Shown in pieces: positions 44,480 to 56,196 of a DNA stretch of 64,000 bases (its first letter is position 1; each line of letters opens with the position of its first letter). A program made the position numbers and the translations under genes. A model generated the notes under the pieces. The model saw only the letters and a list, made by a program, of their open reading frames with translations. It searched no databases and was not told the DNA's origin. The DNA comes from Mycolicibacterium confluentis (GTDB lineage Bacteria; Actinomycetota; Actinomycetes; Mycobacteriales; Mycobacteriaceae): NCBI RefSeq assembly GCF_010729895.1, contig NZ_AP022612.1, forward strand, positions 2,914,001 to 2,978,000, given 5' to 3'.

Positions 44480-46470
44480 TCTACGAATCCTCGACGTGTG
44501 TCGCCGGGAGCCGACTGAGGCTGCAGCGTCTTGAGACGCTCCGACGAATTGAGCTGCCACGGAACCGAAGTCACCATGACATTGGGCTCGAAAAGCAGCC
44601 TGCCTTTGAGGCGCAGGGCGCTCTGGTTGTGCAGGACGCCCTCCCACCAGTGGCCGACGACATACTCAGGGATGAACACCGTGACCACGGTACGCGGTGA
44701 CTCCTTGGTGATCCGCTTCACGTACTCCAGCACCGGTCGAGTGATCTCTCGATACGGCGAGGCGATCACCTTCAGCGGGACCGAGATGTCACTTTCCTGC
44801 CAATGATGAACCAGCTCACGGGTTTCCGCGTCGTCGACGCTGACCGTGATGGCTTCCAGGGTGTCCGGCCGGGTGGCGCGCGCGTAGGCCAGCGCGCGCC
44901 GGGTCGGCAGATGCAGCTTGGACACGAGCACCACGGCGTGGTTGCGGCTGGGCAGCACCATGTCGTCGGCGTCGCCCTCCTGATCGGCCAATTCCCGCGA
45001 CACCGCCTCGTAGTGCCGGTGGATCAGCTTCATGATCACGAACAACGCACCCATTGCGGTGATCGCGATCCACGCTCCGGCCACGAACTTGGTGACCAGC
45101 ACGACGATCAGAACCGAACCGGTGCAGACGAAGCCGATCGTGTTGACGACGCGCGAGCGCTGCATCTGATGACGCACCGCGGGATCGGCCTCGGTCTTGA
45201 GGTGATGCGTCCAGTGCCGCACCATGCCGATCTGGCTCAGCGTGAACGACACGAAGACGCCGACGATGTAGAGCTGGATGAGCGCGGTGACCTCGGCCTG
45301 GAAGGCCACGACGAAAGCGATCGCGGCGATCGCCAGGAACAGGATGCCGTTCGAGAACGCCAGCCGGTCCCCGCGGGTGTGCAGTTGCCGGGGCAGGTAA
45401 CGGTCCTGGGCCAGGATCGAGCCCAGCACCGGAAAGCCGTTGAAGGCCGTATTGGCGGCCAGCACCAGGATCAGCGCCGTGGCGACGGTGATGAACACGA
45501 AACCGATATGGAAACTGCCGAACACGGCCTGCGCCAACTGCGCGACCAGAGTCTTCTGGTGGTATCCCTCGGGCACTCCGCTCAACTGCGTGGCCGGGTG
45601 CTCGACGATCTGCACGCCGATCTTCTGGGCCAGCACGATGATGCCCATCAACAACGCCACCGAGATTGCGCCGAGCATCAGCAGCGTGGTCGCAGCGTTG
45701 CGGCTCTTGGGCTTGCGGAACGCCGGCACGCCGTTGCTGATCGCCTCCACACCCGTCAGCGCCGCACACCCCGACGAGAACGACCGCGCGACCAGGAACA
45801 CCAGCGCGAAGCCCAGCACGTCACCGTGGTCGGGATGCATCTCGAAGCCCGCCGACTCGGCCTGGACCGTGTCCCCGAGCACATAGATGCGGAACAGGCC
45901 GTAGCTCAGCATGATCGCCATACTCGCGATGAAGGCGTAGGTGGGAATCGCGAACGCGATACCCGACTCACGGATGCCGCGCAGGTTCATCGACATCAGC
46001 AGCAGGATCGCCAGGACCGCGAAGAGCACCTTGTGCTGCGCGATGAACGGCACCGCCGATCCGATGTTCGACATTGCCGCCGACATCGAAACCGCAACGG
46101 TCAGAACGTAATCGACCAGCAATGCGCTGGCCACCGTGAGGCCCGCGGTGGGACCGAGATTGGTGGTGACCACTTCGTAGTCCCCTCCTCCGGAGGGGTA
46201 GGCGTGCACGTTCTGCCGGTAACTGGCAACGACCACCAGCAGAACGAAGGCGACAGCCAGCCCGATCCACGGCGTCCAGGCGTAGGCCGACAGGCCCGCG
46301 ACCGAGAGCACCAGGAAGATCTCCTCCGGCGCGTACGCCACCGAGGACATGGCGTCCGAGGCGAACACCGGCAGGGCGATCCTCTTGGGCAGCAGCGTGT
46401 GACCGAGCTTGTCGCTGCGGAACGGCCGACCCAGCACCAACCGACGTGCGGCGGTCGAAAGCTTAGACAC
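44476..46470 (-). CDS. APC-superfamily permease
   Basis: About 664 residues with twelve hydrophobic segments in the first ~430 (APEEIFLVLSVAGLSAY, YPSGGGDYEVVTTNLG, SGCAALTGVEAISNG). A large soluble C-terminal part (VVLVSKLHLPTRRALAYARA) resembles the nucleotide-binding tail of some K+ or amino-acid transporters. Divergent from two TrkA-type genes, which hints at ion transport; the substrate is unproven. GTG at 46470 was chosen. Matches Rv2690c. Confidence 0.85.
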   Translation of the reverse strand: MSKLSTAARRLVLGRPFRSDKLGHTLLPKRIALPVFASDAMSSVAYAPEEIFLVLSVAGLSAYAWTPWIGLAVAFVLLVVVASYRQNVHAYPSGGGDYEVVTTNLGPTAGLTVASALLVDYVLTVAVSMSAAMSNIGSAVPFIAQHKVLFAVLAILLLMSMNLRGIRESGIAFAIPTYAFIASMAIMLSYGLFRIYVLGDTVQAESAGFEMHPDHGDVLGFALVFLVARSFSSGCAALTGVEAISNGVPAFRKPKSRNAATTLLMLGAISVALLMGIIVLAQKIGVQIVEHPATQLSGVPEGYHQKTLVAQLAQAVFGSFHIGFVFITVATALILVLAANTAFNGFPVLGSILAQDRYLPRQLHTRGDRLAFSNGILFLAIAAIAFVVAFQAEVTALIQLYIVGVFVSFTLSQIGMVRHWTHHLKTEADPAVRHQMQRSRVVNTIGFVCTGSVLIVVLVTKFVAGAWIAITAMGALFVIMKLIHRHYEAVSRELADQEGDADDMVLPSRNHAVVLVSKLHLPTRRALAYARATRPDTLEAITVSVDDAETRELVHHWQESDISVPLKVIASPYREITRPVLEYVKRITKESPRTVVTVFIPEYVVGHWWEGVLHNQSALRLKGRLLFEPNVMVTSVPWQLNSSERLKTLQPQSAPGDTRRGFVD

Positions 46471-46586
46471 GAGGTCCAAGAGTATGCCTAAGCGCGGTTG
46501 GCGGTAGCGTTCCGCGTACGGTCGGTTTTCGGACGTCGCATGCATTCAGGGGGTCATGCGGCAACTCGGGCCCGAAAGGACACCAG

Positions 46587-47258
46587 GTGCGGGTAGTGGT
46601 GATGGGATGCGGCCGGGTCGGCGCGGCACTTGCGGATGCGTTGTCGCGGATCGGCCACGACGTGGCGGTGATCGACCGGGACAGCGCCGCGTTCCAGCGA
46701 CTGTCCCCCGACTTCGCCGGTGATCGGGTCCTCGGCATGGGTTTCGACCGCGATGTGCTGCTGCGGGCCGGAATCGAGGAGGCCGGCGCCTTCGCCGCGG
46801 TGTCCTCCGGGGACAACTCCAACATCATCTCCGCCCGCGTGGCCCGCGAGACATTCGCCGTCCAGCGCGTCGTCGCGCGCATCTACGACGCCAAGCGCGC
46901 GGCGGTCTATGAGCGCCTCGGCATCCCGACCGTGGCGACCGTGCCGTGGACCACCGATCGTCTCCTCAACGCTCTGACGCGGGACGCCGAGACGACGAAG
47001 TGGCGCGACCCCACGGGGACGGTCGCGGTCGCCGAAGTCGTCCTGCATGAGGGCTGGGTGGGGCGTCTGGTGACCGATCTGGAGGCCTCGACCAACGCCC
47101 GGGTGGCGTTCCTGATCCGGTTCGGAGAGGGTCTGCTGCCCGAGCCGAAGACTGTGCTGCAGGCCAGCGATCAGGTTTACATCGCCGCGGTTTCGGGACG
47201 CGCCGGCGAGGCGATGGCGATCGCTGCGTTGCCACCCGGCGAGGAGGAGGGACTGTGA
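46587..47258 (+). CDS. ceoB: TrkA-type K+ uptake regulatory protein (first)
   Basis: A 223-residue RCK protein: an NAD(H)-binding Rossmann domain starting RVVVMGCGRVGAALADAL, then a C-terminal TrkA_C domain. AAAGGA lies 7 bases before the GTG. It gates a K+ channel or transporter according to NAD(H). Overlaps the next gene by 4 bases; Rv2691 in M. tuberculosis. Confidence 0.9.
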   Translation: MRVVVMGCGRVGAALADALSRIGHDVAVIDRDSAAFQRLSPDFAGDRVLGMGFDRDVLLRAGIEEAGAFAAVSSGDNSNIISARVARETFAVQRVVARIYDAKRAAVYERLGIPTVATVPWTTDRLLNALTRDAETTKWRDPTGTVAVAEVVLHEGWVGRLVTDLEASTNARVAFLIRFGEGLLPEPKTVLQASDQVYIAAVSGRAGEAMAIAALPPGEEEGL

Positions 47259-47911
47259 AGGTCGCGATCGCCGGAGCCGGCGCGGTGGGTCGCTCGATCG
47301 CGCGTGAACTCATCGAGAACGGCCACGAGATCACGCTGATCGAGCGCAACCCCGAACACATCGACGTCGACGCGATCCCCGCGGCGCACTGGCGGCTTGG
47401 CGATGCGTGCGAACTGTCGCTGCTGGAGTCGGTGCAGGCTCAGGATTTCGACGTCATGATCGCGGCCACCGGCGATGACAAGGCCAATGTGGTGCTGTCG
47501 TTGCTGGCCAAGACCGAGTTCGCTGTGGCCCGCGTCGTGGCCCGCGTCAACGATCCCCGCAACGAGTGGCTGTTCGACGAGTCCTGGGGCGTCGACGTCG
47601 CGGTGTCGACCCCTCGCATGCTGGCCTCGCTCGTCGAGGAGGCCGTCGCCGTCGGCGATCTGGTGCACATCATGGAGTTCCGCAAGTCGGGCACCAACCT
47701 CGTGGAGATCACGCTGCCCGACGACACGCCGTGGGGCGGAAAGCCGATCCGCAAGCTGGAACTCCCCCGCAACGCGGCGCTGGTGACCATCCTTCGCGGT
47801 GCGCGCGTGATCGTGCCCGAGGCCGACGAACCCCTTGAGGGCGGTGACGAACTGCTTCTGGTGACCGTCCCCGAAGTCGAGAACGAACTGCGCGCGCTGC
47901 TGCTGCCCTGA
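47255..47911 (+). CDS. ceoC: TrkA-type K+ uptake regulatory protein (second)
   Basis: A 218-residue RCK protein with KVAIAGAGAVGRSIARELI, FDVMIAATGDDKANV and a TrkA_C end. The GTG start overlaps the ceoB stop (GTGA). Both proteins probably form the cytoplasmic gating ring of a Trk-type K+ transporter. Matches Rv2692. Confidence 0.9.
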   Translation: MKVAIAGAGAVGRSIARELIENGHEITLIERNPEHIDVDAIPAAHWRLGDACELSLLESVQAQDFDVMIAATGDDKANVVLSLLAKTEFAVARVVARVNDPRNEWLFDESWGVDVAVSTPRMLASLVEEAVAVGDLVHIMEFRKSGTNLVEITLPDDTPWGGKPIRKLELPRNAALVTILRGARVIVPEADEPLEGGDELLLVTVPEVENELRALLLP

Positions 47912-47914
47912 CGG

Positions 47915-48625
47915 TCAGTCCGTGCGGCGCGCCGCGTCGTCCTCGTATGCCGCGTCGTCCTCGTATTCGACGTCAGCGTGGGCGATCTCCGCGGGGATGC
48001 CCTGGGCCTGTTCCGCGGCGTGGATGGCCCGCTGGGCGGATTTGATGGCCAGGTAGGTGACCAGTGCCGCGGTCGCGGTCAGCGGCCATCCCATGGCGAT
48101 TCGGGCCACCCCGAGCCAGCCCGTCTGATCGGCGTCATAGAGGTGGTGTTGCACGACGAACCGGGACCCGAACACCAGCACCCAGGTCAGCGTCGCGATG
48201 TCGAAGACCCGCACCGCGCGCGGCACCGCGCGCCATCCGGTGCCGTGCCCGTTGACCCATCCCCACACGTAGCCCACAACGGGCCGCCGCACCAGCACCG
48301 AGAGGCCGAAGACCACCGCCCAGAACAGCGATGTCCAGATGCCCAGCAGGAAGTACCCCTTGGATTCGCCCATCAGGTAGGCGATCAGCGCGCACACTCC
48401 GACCCCGATGAACCCGGACACCGCCGGTTGGGTGGTCTCGCGCCGGATCAGGCGCCACACCAGGATGACGGCGGCCACCGCGAGGGCCGAGATGACGGCC
48501 GGTTTGAGCCCGGCCAGGGTCGATACGGGGACGAAGACCAGGACGGGCAGGGACGAATAGATCAGGCCGCTGACGCCGCCCATCTGGTCCAGGATCGCCT
48601 GGGCGCCGGTTCGTTCTTGAGTCAA
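47915..48625 (-). CDS. DUF3159 membrane protein
   Basis: A 236-residue protein with five or six hydrophobic segments (FVPVSTLAGLKPAVISALA, AVVFGLSVLVRRPVVGYV, IATLTWVLVFGSRF) and an acidic tail. The family is conserved next to the OB-fold gene in actinobacteria, as Rv2693c; function unknown. Confidence 0.8.
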   Translation of the reverse strand: MTQERTGAQAILDQMGGVSGLIYSSLPVLVFVPVSTLAGLKPAVISALAVAAVILVWRLIRRETTQPAVSGFIGVGVCALIAYLMGESKGYFLLGIWTSLFWAVVFGLSVLVRRPVVGYVWGWVNGHGTGWRAVPRAVRVFDIATLTWVLVFGSRFVVQHHLYDADQTGWLGVARIAMGWPLTATAALVTYLAIKSAQRAIHAAEQAQGIPAEIAHADVEYEDDAAYEDDAARRTD

Positions 48626-48628
48626 AGT

Positions 48629-49000
48629 TCAGTGTTGGATCTCGTAGTGGGGGTTGTAGACGGCCTTGGAGCCGTTCTCGAGCTTGCCCAGGCGGCCGCG
48701 CACCAGCAGCTTCCGACCGGACTCGATGCCCGGGATGCGCCGCTGACCCAGCCAGACCAGCGTCACCGAGTCGGTGCCGTCGAACAGTTCGGCCCGGACT
48801 CCGCTCGCGCAACCCTTGGCGTTGGCCTCCACGGTGCGCAACGTGCCGACCATGGTGACCTCCTGGCCGCGCTGACAGTCGATCGCGCGCTGCGCCCCGG
48901 TCTGGGCGGCCTCATCGGACAGCTCCTCGACGTCGCGCTGCGCGGGATCCTCCGTGAGCCGACGTGTGAGCCGACGCAGATAACCTTCGGCCGTAGCCAT
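48629..49000 (-). CDS. OB-fold nucleic-acid-binding protein
   Basis: A 123-residue protein. The second half is an OB-fold: TMVGTLRTVEANAKG, VRAELFDGTDSVTLVWLG, GRKLLVRGRLGKLENG. Likely binds single-stranded nucleic acid, as suggested for Rv2694c. The ATG at 49000 starts the conserved ATAEGYLRRLTRRL helix; a longer upstream frame lacks support. Confidence 0.82.
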   Translation of the reverse strand: MATAEGYLRRLTRRLTEDPAQRDVEELSDEAAQTGAQRAIDCQRGQEVTMVGTLRTVEANAKGCASGVRAELFDGTDSVTLVWLGQRRIPGIESGRKLLVRGRLGKLENGSKAVYNPHYEIQH

Positions 49001-49151
49001 GGCACTCCTGCTTTGAGTAGTTGGATCCACCAGAGGCGAATCCGCATTGCCAACGCCACGGTAGACCCGTTGGTTGCCGATTGCCACGTCGCCGTGCCGG
49101 AGGGTGACCCACCCTTTCACCGCCACCTGTGGACCAGGCACGATCACAGGC

Positions 49152-49853
49152 ATGGGCGTCGATCTCACCGGCATTCCGACCGTGCTCCTGCCGGGCACCG
49201 GCTCCGATGACGACTACGTCTACCGGGCGTTCTCCCCCGCATTGCACGACGTCCGGGCTGTACCGATCCCGCACACACCCGAGCCCGGCCGGTTGATCGC
49301 CGGATACCGGCATGCGCTCGACGACGCCGCGCAGCAGGGGCCGATCGCCGTCGCCGGAGTGTCCCTGGGCGCCGCGGTCGGGCTGGCGTGGGCGATCTCA
49401 CACCCGGATCGCATCGTCGCGGTCCTGGCCGCTCTTCCCGCGTGGACCGGCGACCCCGAGACCGCACCCGCCGCGGCGGCCGCGCGCGCGTCGGCGCACG
49501 AACTGCGCCGCGACGGACTGGTCGCAGCGACCGCCCGGATGCAGCAGAGCAGCCCGGCGTGGCTGGCCGACGAGCTGACGAGATCCTGGGTCGGTCAGTG
49601 GCCGCTGCTGCCTGACGCGATGGAGGAGGCCGCCGCGTTCGTGGCACCCACGAGCCTGGAGATGGAGACGCTGCGCTGCCCGATGGGCGTGGCGTCGGCG
49701 ATCGACGATCCGATCCACCCGTTGGAGGTCGGCGTCGAATGGGTGACCGCTGCGCCGCGCGCAGCACTGCGGACGGTCACACTCGCCCAGGTTGGGGCGA
49801 ATCCAGCGGAACTGGGCGCCGCGTGCCTGACGGCGCTGGCCGAGGCCCCCTGA
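49152..49853 (+). CDS. Alpha/beta hydrolase
   Basis: A 233-residue hydrolase: TVLLPGTGSDDDYVYRAF and nucleophile Ser in VAGVSLGAAVGLAWA. The acid region is less clear (SAIDDPIHPLEVG), and a C-terminal His is not obvious, so activity is uncertain. Matches Rv2695. The ATG at 49152 begins the domain. Confidence 0.75.
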   Translation: MGVDLTGIPTVLLPGTGSDDDYVYRAFSPALHDVRAVPIPHTPEPGRLIAGYRHALDDAAQQGPIAVAGVSLGAAVGLAWAISHPDRIVAVLAALPAWTGDPETAPAAAAARASAHELRRDGLVAATARMQQSSPAWLADELTRSWVGQWPLLPDAMEEAAAFVAPTSLEMETLRCPMGVASAIDDPIHPLEVGVEWVTAAPRAALRTVTLAQVGANPAELGAACLTALAEAP

Positions 49854-49860
49854 CGTCGGG

Positions 49861-50643
49861 TCAGCCGCCGGTGATGGTGTTGGTGTTGCGCAACTGCTGC
49901 ATCGCAGACAGCGTGCGTCGCGCCGCCGGGGTCGGCGGCTGCGGCGGCTGCTCGGTCTGCGGCGCGGCCTGTTGGCCGCCGGCCTGACCCTGCGCGGCCT
50001 GCTCCGCGGCGGCCCGCAGTTGGGCGGCCATCGGCTCGGGCAGCTGCACCGGCAGCGGCGTGCGCACCGGCAGAGGGGTGTCACCGCGCCGAACCACAGT
50101 GTCGGCCAGTGCGTTTCGCGCCTCCGCGGTCAGCGCCGCGAAAGTCTCGTGGGTGCCGTTGACCACGCAGCGGATCATCCACCGGTATCCGTCGACGCCG
50201 ATGAAGCGCACCGCACCCTGGGCGACCCCGACGACCTCACGGCCCCACGGACCCGATTCGATGCTGACCTGCGGGGTGTCCTTGCGCAGCGACTCGGCCA
50301 GTTCGCCCGCCACCTCGCGCCACAGCCCCGCACTCTTGGGGGCCGCGTAGGCGGCGATCGTGAACCGTCCGTTGGGGGTGACGACCCACACCGCACTGGG
50401 GACGCCGACCTCGTTGAGTTCGACCTGGACCTGACCCGCCTCAGGCATCGGAATGAGCACCGAACCCAGATCGAGTCTGCCCACCTCGGCGACCGACGGG
50501 TCGTCGAAGTCCTCGATGTCGAACGGGCCGTCCTCGTCCATCGGATCGACGTCGTCGTCCGCGGCCGCGGTGACGGGCGCCTTCGCCTCGTCGGCGCCGC
50601 TCGGCGTGTCGCCCTGCTTGTCCTTGCGTTTACCAAATGCCAT
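49861..50643 (-). CDS. DUF3710-family protein
   Basis: A 260-residue protein with a charged, acidic N-terminus (GKRKDKQGDTPSG, then DVDPMDEDGPFDIED) and a conserved core (MPEAGQVQVELNEVGVPSAV, GPWGREVVGVAQGAVRFIG). The Gln-rich C-terminus is probably disordered. Its ATG overlaps the dut stop (TGATG), so the two are coupled, as Rv2696c and dut are. Function unknown. Confidence 0.82.
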   Translation of the reverse strand: MAFGKRKDKQGDTPSGADEAKAPVTAAADDDVDPMDEDGPFDIEDFDDPSVAEVGRLDLGSVLIPMPEAGQVQVELNEVGVPSAVWVVTPNGRFTIAAYAAPKSAGLWREVAGELAESLRKDTPQVSIESGPWGREVVGVAQGAVRFIGVDGYRWMIRCVVNGTHETFAALTAEARNALADTVVRRGDTPLPVRTPLPVQLPEPMAAQLRAAAEQAAQGQAGGQQAAPQTEQPPQPPTPAARRTLSAMQQLRNTNTITGG

Positions 50644-51107
50644 CACAGACTCGCATGTCCTCCAGAGGAACCGTGGCCGCCAGCGCCACGGGTGGTGTCA
50701 GCCAGCCCCGCTTCGTCGAACGAGGTGACTTCGATGATCTCGGGCAGTTCGACACGTTGCAGCACAAGCTGCGCGATGCGGTCGCCGCGCTGGATCACGA
50801 TGGGTTCGCTCACGTCGAGGTTGATCAGGGAGACCTTGATCTCGCCCCGATACCCGGCGTCGATCGTGCCGGGACTGTTGACGATCGAAAGGCCAACGCG
50901 CGCAGCCAAACCCGAACGGGGATGAATCAGGCCGACCATTCCCATCGGGACCGCGACCGCGATTCCGGTCGGCACCAGGGCACGCTGCCCCGGCGCCAGG
51001 TGGACATCCTGGGCGCTGAACAGGTCAACCCCCGCGTCTCCCGCGTGAGCGCGGGTGGGCAGCGGGAGCTCGGGGTCCAGGCGTACGACCGCCAGGCGAG
51101 TGGACAC
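50643..51107 (-). CDS. dut: dUTP diphosphatase
   Basis: A 154-residue trimeric dUTPase with the five motifs: [37 protein letters not shown] and the C-terminal P-loop-like [11 protein letters not shown]. It hydrolyses dUTP to dUMP, keeping uracil out of DNA and feeding dTMP synthesis. Confidence 0.96.
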   Translation of the reverse strand: MSTRLAVVRLDPELPLPTRAHAGDAGVDLFSAQDVHLAPGQRALVPTGIAVAVPMGMVGLIHPRSGLAARVGLSIVNSPGTIDAGYRGEIKVSLINLDVSEPIVIQRGDRIAQLVLQRVELPEIIEVTSFDEAGLADTTRGAGGHGSSGGHASL

Positions 51108-51132
51108 GGTGCCACAGACTACCCTTGGCCGA

Positions 51133-51630
51133 GTGTCAGGTTCGCAATTGACCTCGCAGAGTGTGCGTTACCGCGAGCGCCTGTGGGTGCCGTGGTGGTG
51201 GTGGCCGCTGGGCATGGGCCTGGCAGGGCTGATCGCGTTGGAGGTCAACCAGGCGTTGTCCGGCGTGTCGGGCGTGCCGGACTGGGCTCCGTTCGCGGCC
51301 CTGTTCGCGGTGGCCGCGGCGGCGCTGCTCTGGCTTGGCCGCGCCGAGGTCTCCGTTATCGCAGGCGAGGACGGCCTCGAGCTGTGCGCCGGGCCGGCGC
51401 ACCTGCCCGTCAGCGTCATCTCCCGCACCGCGGTGGTGCCCCGCAGCGCCAAGTCGGCCGCGCTCGGCCGCCAACTCGATCCGGCGGCCTACGTGTTGCA
51501 CCGCGTGTGGGTGGGACCCATGGTGTTGGCCGTGCTGGACGACGCCGACGATCCGACGCCGTACTGGCTCGTGAGCAGCCGACATCCCGACCGCCTGCTG
51601 GCGGCTTTGAAGAGCGAGCAGAGCAGCTAG
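51133..51630 (+). CDS. DUF3093 membrane protein
   Basis: A 165-residue protein with two transmembrane helices ([20 protein letters not shown] and [19 protein letters not shown]) and a soluble C-terminal domain. Conserved beside dut, as Rv2698. I chose GTG at 51133, just after the divergent dut start. Function unknown. Confidence 0.8.
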   Translation: MSGSQLTSQSVRYRERLWVPWWWWPLGMGLAGLIALEVNQALSGVSGVPDWAPFAALFAVAAAALLWLGRAEVSVIAGEDGLELCAGPAHLPVSVISRTAVVPRSAKSAALGRQLDPAAYVLHRVWVGPMVLAVLDDADDPTPYWLVSSRHPDRLLAALKSEQSS

Positions 51631-51649
51631 AACCCCCCGGTCGGGCTGC

Positions 51650-51952
51650 TCAGGCGGCGCAGTCGGTGCAGATCATCACGCCGTTCTTCTCAGTGGCGAG
51701 GCGGCTGCGGTGATGCACCAGGAAACAGCTCGAACAGGTGAACTCGTCCGCCTGCTTGGGCACCACGCGCACCGAGAGTTCCTCACCGGACAGATCGGCG
51801 CCGGGGAGTTCGAAGTTCTCCGCGGACTCCGACTCGTCGACGTCGACGACGGCCGACTGCGCCTCGTTACGCCGTGCTTTCAGTTCCTCCAGCGAATCCT
51901 CTGAGACCTCGTCGGTCTCAGACCGCCGTGGCGCGTCATAGTCGGTAGCCAT
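51650..51952 (-). CDS. DUF4193 zinc-ribbon protein
   Basis: A 100-residue acidic protein ending in a zinc ribbon: EFTCSSCFLVHHRSRLA and VMICTDCAA. The length equals Rv2699c, as I recall it. Strong conservation in actinobacteria suggests a core role; function unknown. Confidence 0.85.
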   Translation of the reverse strand: MATDYDAPRRSETDEVSEDSLEELKARRNEAQSAVVDVDESESAENFELPGADLSGEELSVRVVPKQADEFTCSSCFLVHHRSRLATEKNGVMICTDCAA

Positions 51953-52141
51953 TCTTCTCTTCCCCTCGTAGTCCCGCGCGCAATGTCTTGCAGCAAGGCT
52001 TTGTACCAGTGCCGAACGCGTGCGCCAAATGATTCGTGCCCTCAACCCACCCCGAACCACTGTGATTTAACTCACATTGTGACGTGGCTTCCACGTTATG
52101 GGTGCGGGGACGACCGGACTGCGTGCATCTAGAGTGCAGGC

Positions 52142-52792
52142 GTGGTCTCACAAATCACCGAGGGAACGGCGTTCGACAAGCGCGGACTGCCGTTTCGGCG
52201 GCGCAATTACTGGCCCGGCGCCATCACAGCCGGCGTGCTCGCCGTGGTCACGGCTCTGGTCTGGATGATCGCGCTGACCCGGCCGCCGGACGTCCATGAG
52301 GCCGCGGTGTGCAATGCACCCCCACCACCCGCCGAGGGCAACGCCGTACCCCTCGGCGAACCGGTCAGTCGTGCCGACATGACCGAGGTGATGCCGGCGA
52401 AACTCGCCGATACCCAGATTCGAGTGCTCAACGCCAGCGGTCAGGGCGGGCAGGCGGGCGAGGTCTCCGGTGCGCTGCGTGACCTCGGCTTCGCCCAGCC
52501 GACCGCGGCGAACGACCCGGTCTACGGCGACACCCGACTCACGTGCCAGGGTCAGATCCGCTTCGGACCCAACGGTCAGGCCGCTGCGGCCGCGGTGTGG
52601 CTCGTGGCGCCGTGCACGGAGCTGTTCTCCGATGGCCGCACCGACGCGTCCGTCGACCTCGCGATCGGCACCGAGTTCACGACGCTGACGCACAGCGACG
52701 ACATCGACGCCGTCCTCGCGGGCCTGCGTCCCGACGCCACCGAGCCCGCCGACTCCACGCTGCTGTCCAAGATCCACTCAGCCTCCTGCTGA
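52142..52792 (+). CDS. cei: Envelope integrity protein Cei
   Basis: A 216-residue protein with one N-terminal transmembrane helix (WPGAITAGVLAVVTALVWMI) and an outer LytR_C-like domain (TQIRVLNASGQGGQAGEVSG). Matches Rv2700 (Cei), needed for cell envelope integrity and virulence in M. tuberculosis. GTG start at the edge of the divergent region. Confidence 0.85.
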   Translation: MVSQITEGTAFDKRGLPFRRRNYWPGAITAGVLAVVTALVWMIALTRPPDVHEAAVCNAPPPPAEGNAVPLGEPVSRADMTEVMPAKLADTQIRVLNASGQGGQAGEVSGALRDLGFAQPTAANDPVYGDTRLTCQGQIRFGPNGQAAAAAVWLVAPCTELFSDGRTDASVDLAIGTEFTTLTHSDDIDAVLAGLRPDATEPADSTLLSKIHSASC

Positions 52793-52794
52793 GG

Positions 52795-53655
52795 TCACTC
52801 GGGAAGCGGCGCCAACCCGCCGAGGCGCTCCAGCGCGGCCGTCAGCTGGTCGGCGATGCCGGGCGCGCTGACCATCACCAGACCGGCGGGCTGCCCGGGA
52901 TCCGGCAGCAGCACGCGTGCACCGGCCTCGGCCGCGATCAGCGCGCCTGCGGCCCAGTCCCACACGTTCAGGCCGTGCTCGTAATGCGCGTCCAACCGTC
53001 CGGCGGCCACCAGGCAGAGGTCCAGGGCCGCCGACCCGATCCGGCGGACGTCGCGCACCGCGGGCAGCAGCCCGGCCAGCAGGCGGGCCTGTGCGGTGCG
53101 CCGGGACACCGAATAGCCGAAGCCCGTGCCGACCAGGGCCATGCCCAACTCGGTGGTCGGCGCGCACCTCAGCACCCGCGTTCCGTCTGGACCGCTCACC
53201 TGAGCACCAGAACCGACTGCCGCTGAATAGATCTCGGAGCGGGCGACGTCGGCCACCGCCCCAGCGACCGAGACTCCGTCGACCTGGGCTGCCACCGACA
53301 CCGCGTAGGCCGGGATGCCGTAGACGAAGTTCACCGTGCCGTCGATCGGGTCGAGCACCCAGCTCACCGCGCCCGGGGCCGGACGCGCGGCCGGACCGCC
53401 GCCCTCCTCCCCCAACACCGCGTCGCCGGGACGCAGCTGCGCCAAGCGGTCCCGCAGCAGGGCCTCGGTCTCGGTGTCCACGACCGTGACCGGATCGGTC
53501 GGCGTGCTCTTGGTGCGGACCGCGTCCGCCAGGGGTGTGGCGCCGAACACCTCCTCACGGCGCGCCCGGACGAATTCGGCCGATTCGGCGGCCACCGTCT
53601 CGGCGACATGGCGCAGCGCCGCGGGATCGTGTGGGGTCGGGATGGGGCGGGTCAC
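52795..53655 (-). CDS. suhB: Inositol monophosphatase SuhB
   Basis: A 286-residue IMPase with metal-binding motifs [25 protein letters not shown] and [17 protein letters not shown]. It dephosphorylates inositol-1-phosphate, feeding phosphatidylinositol and mannoside synthesis in mycobacteria. Matches Rv2701c. GTG at 53655 gives the domain start. Confidence 0.92.
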   Translation of the reverse strand: MTRPIPTPHDPAALRHVAETVAAESAEFVRARREEVFGATPLADAVRTKSTPTDPVTVVDTETEALLRDRLAQLRPGDAVLGEEGGGPAARPAPGAVSWVLDPIDGTVNFVYGIPAYAVSVAAQVDGVSVAGAVADVARSEIYSAAVGSGAQVSGPDGTRVLRCAPTTELGMALVGTGFGYSVSRRTAQARLLAGLLPAVRDVRRIGSAALDLCLVAAGRLDAHYEHGLNVWDWAAGALIAAEAGARVLLPDPGQPAGLVMVSAPGIADQLTAALERLGGLAPLPE

Positions 53656-53729
53656 GGCTCTATCGCAACACACCCCGTCTCCGACCCACTATCGTTTAAG
53701 CGCCGACTGCCCCGCCCCAAGGAGCCGCC

Positions 53730-54512
53730 ATGACTGCGCCCGACCCGAACAAGAACCACGGCTTCGGTATCGACGTCGGCGGCAGTGGCGTCAAGGGCGG
53801 AATCGTCGACCTCGACACGGGCCAACTCGTCGGTGAGCGGTTCAAGCTCCCGACGCCCCAGCCCGCCACCCCCGAGGCCGTGGCCAAGACCATCGCCGAC
53901 GTCGTCGCGCACTTCGGCTGGACCGGCCCCCTCGGCGTCACCTACCCGGGCGTCGTCACCGACGGCGTCGTGCGCACCGCCGCCAACGTCGACAAGTCGT
54001 GGATCGGCACCAACGCCAGCGAGGTGTACAGCAATGCGCTCGGCGGCCAGGCCGTCACGGTGCTCAACGACGCCGACGCGGCCGGACTCGCCGAGGAGCG
54101 GTTCGGCGCGGGCCGGGACAACTCCGGGGTGATCGTGCTGTTGACGTTCGGCACCGGCATCGGCTCGGCCGTCATCCACAACGGTCTGCTGCTGCCCAAC
54201 ACCGAGTTCGGCCACATCGAGGTCGACGGCAAGGAAGCCGAGCACCGCGCCGCGTCCTCAGTCAAGGAACGCAAGGCTTGGACCTACGAGCGCTGGACCA
54301 AAGAGGTCACCAAAGTGCTGGTAGCCGTCGAGAACGCGATCTGGCCCGAGCTGATCATCGTCGGCGGCGGCATCAGCCGTAAGGCGGACAAATGGGTGCC
54401 GCTGTTGACCAACCGCACACCCGTCGTCGCCGCGGCGCTGCAGAACACCGCGGGCATCGTCGGCGCCGCGATGGCCGCCCACGGTGACGGCACCGAACAC
54501 GCGTCGGCGTGA
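53730..54512 (+). CDS. ppgK: Polyphosphate glucokinase
   Basis: A 260-residue ROK-type kinase: [20 protein letters not shown] (phosphate 1), [29 protein letters not shown] with the catalytic Asp and [15 protein letters not shown]. Phosphorylates glucose with polyphosphate or ATP. Precedes sigA, as Rv2702 does. Confidence 0.95.
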   Translation: MTAPDPNKNHGFGIDVGGSGVKGGIVDLDTGQLVGERFKLPTPQPATPEAVAKTIADVVAHFGWTGPLGVTYPGVVTDGVVRTAANVDKSWIGTNASEVYSNALGGQAVTVLNDADAAGLAEERFGAGRDNSGVIVLLTFGTGIGSAVIHNGLLLPNTEFGHIEVDGKEAEHRAASSVKERKAWTYERWTKEVTKVLVAVENAIWPELIIVGGGISRKADKWVPLLTNRTPVVAAALQNTAGIVGAAMAAHGDGTEHASA

Positions 54513-54563
54513 CGGAGACTCGCTGATTTCCTCGCTCGGCGCGGTGTAGTGCCGCACTGTCGT

Positions 54564-54569
54564 TACAAT
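54564..54569 (+). promoter_or_regulatory. Candidate -10 box of sigA
   Basis: TACAAT, 129 bases before the sigA start, is a good mycobacterial -10 (TANNNT). No clear -35 lies 17 bases upstream, which is usual for SigA promoters in this genus. The long leader may carry further control. Confidence 0.45.
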
Positions 54570-54698
54570 GGTCGATGGCGGCCGCCAACGAATAGCGGCG
54601 AAGCTCCCCAACAGAGACTCACGCCGACATTCCAATGCCGACGCTTTCGGTGACGCATGCCCTGCGCGCCGGAAGTCAGCAAGACCGAAAGGGTGTAC

Positions 54699-56123
<1,425 letters not shown>

Positions 56124-56128
56124 CAGTC

Positions 56129-56196
56129 AAGAAACCTCCAAGAGCGCGGTCGTAGCGTCACCGACGACACGTTCCGCCGACTCTTCGAGGTTTCTT
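56129..56196 (+). promoter_or_regulatory. Inverted repeat that may hide the next ribosome site
   Basis: AAGAAACCTC (56129-56138) is the exact complement of GAGGTTTCTT (56187-56196), which contains the GAGG ribosome site and touches the ATG at 56197. The left arm starts 6 bases after the sigA stop. Pairing would both follow sigA as a stem and cover the start of the methyltransferase gene. Confidence 0.5.

Noticed and set aside
44803..46491. 562-residue rightward frame opposite the permease
   Set aside because: It is a hydrophilic His/Asp/Arg-rich mirror of the membrane protein, with no motif.
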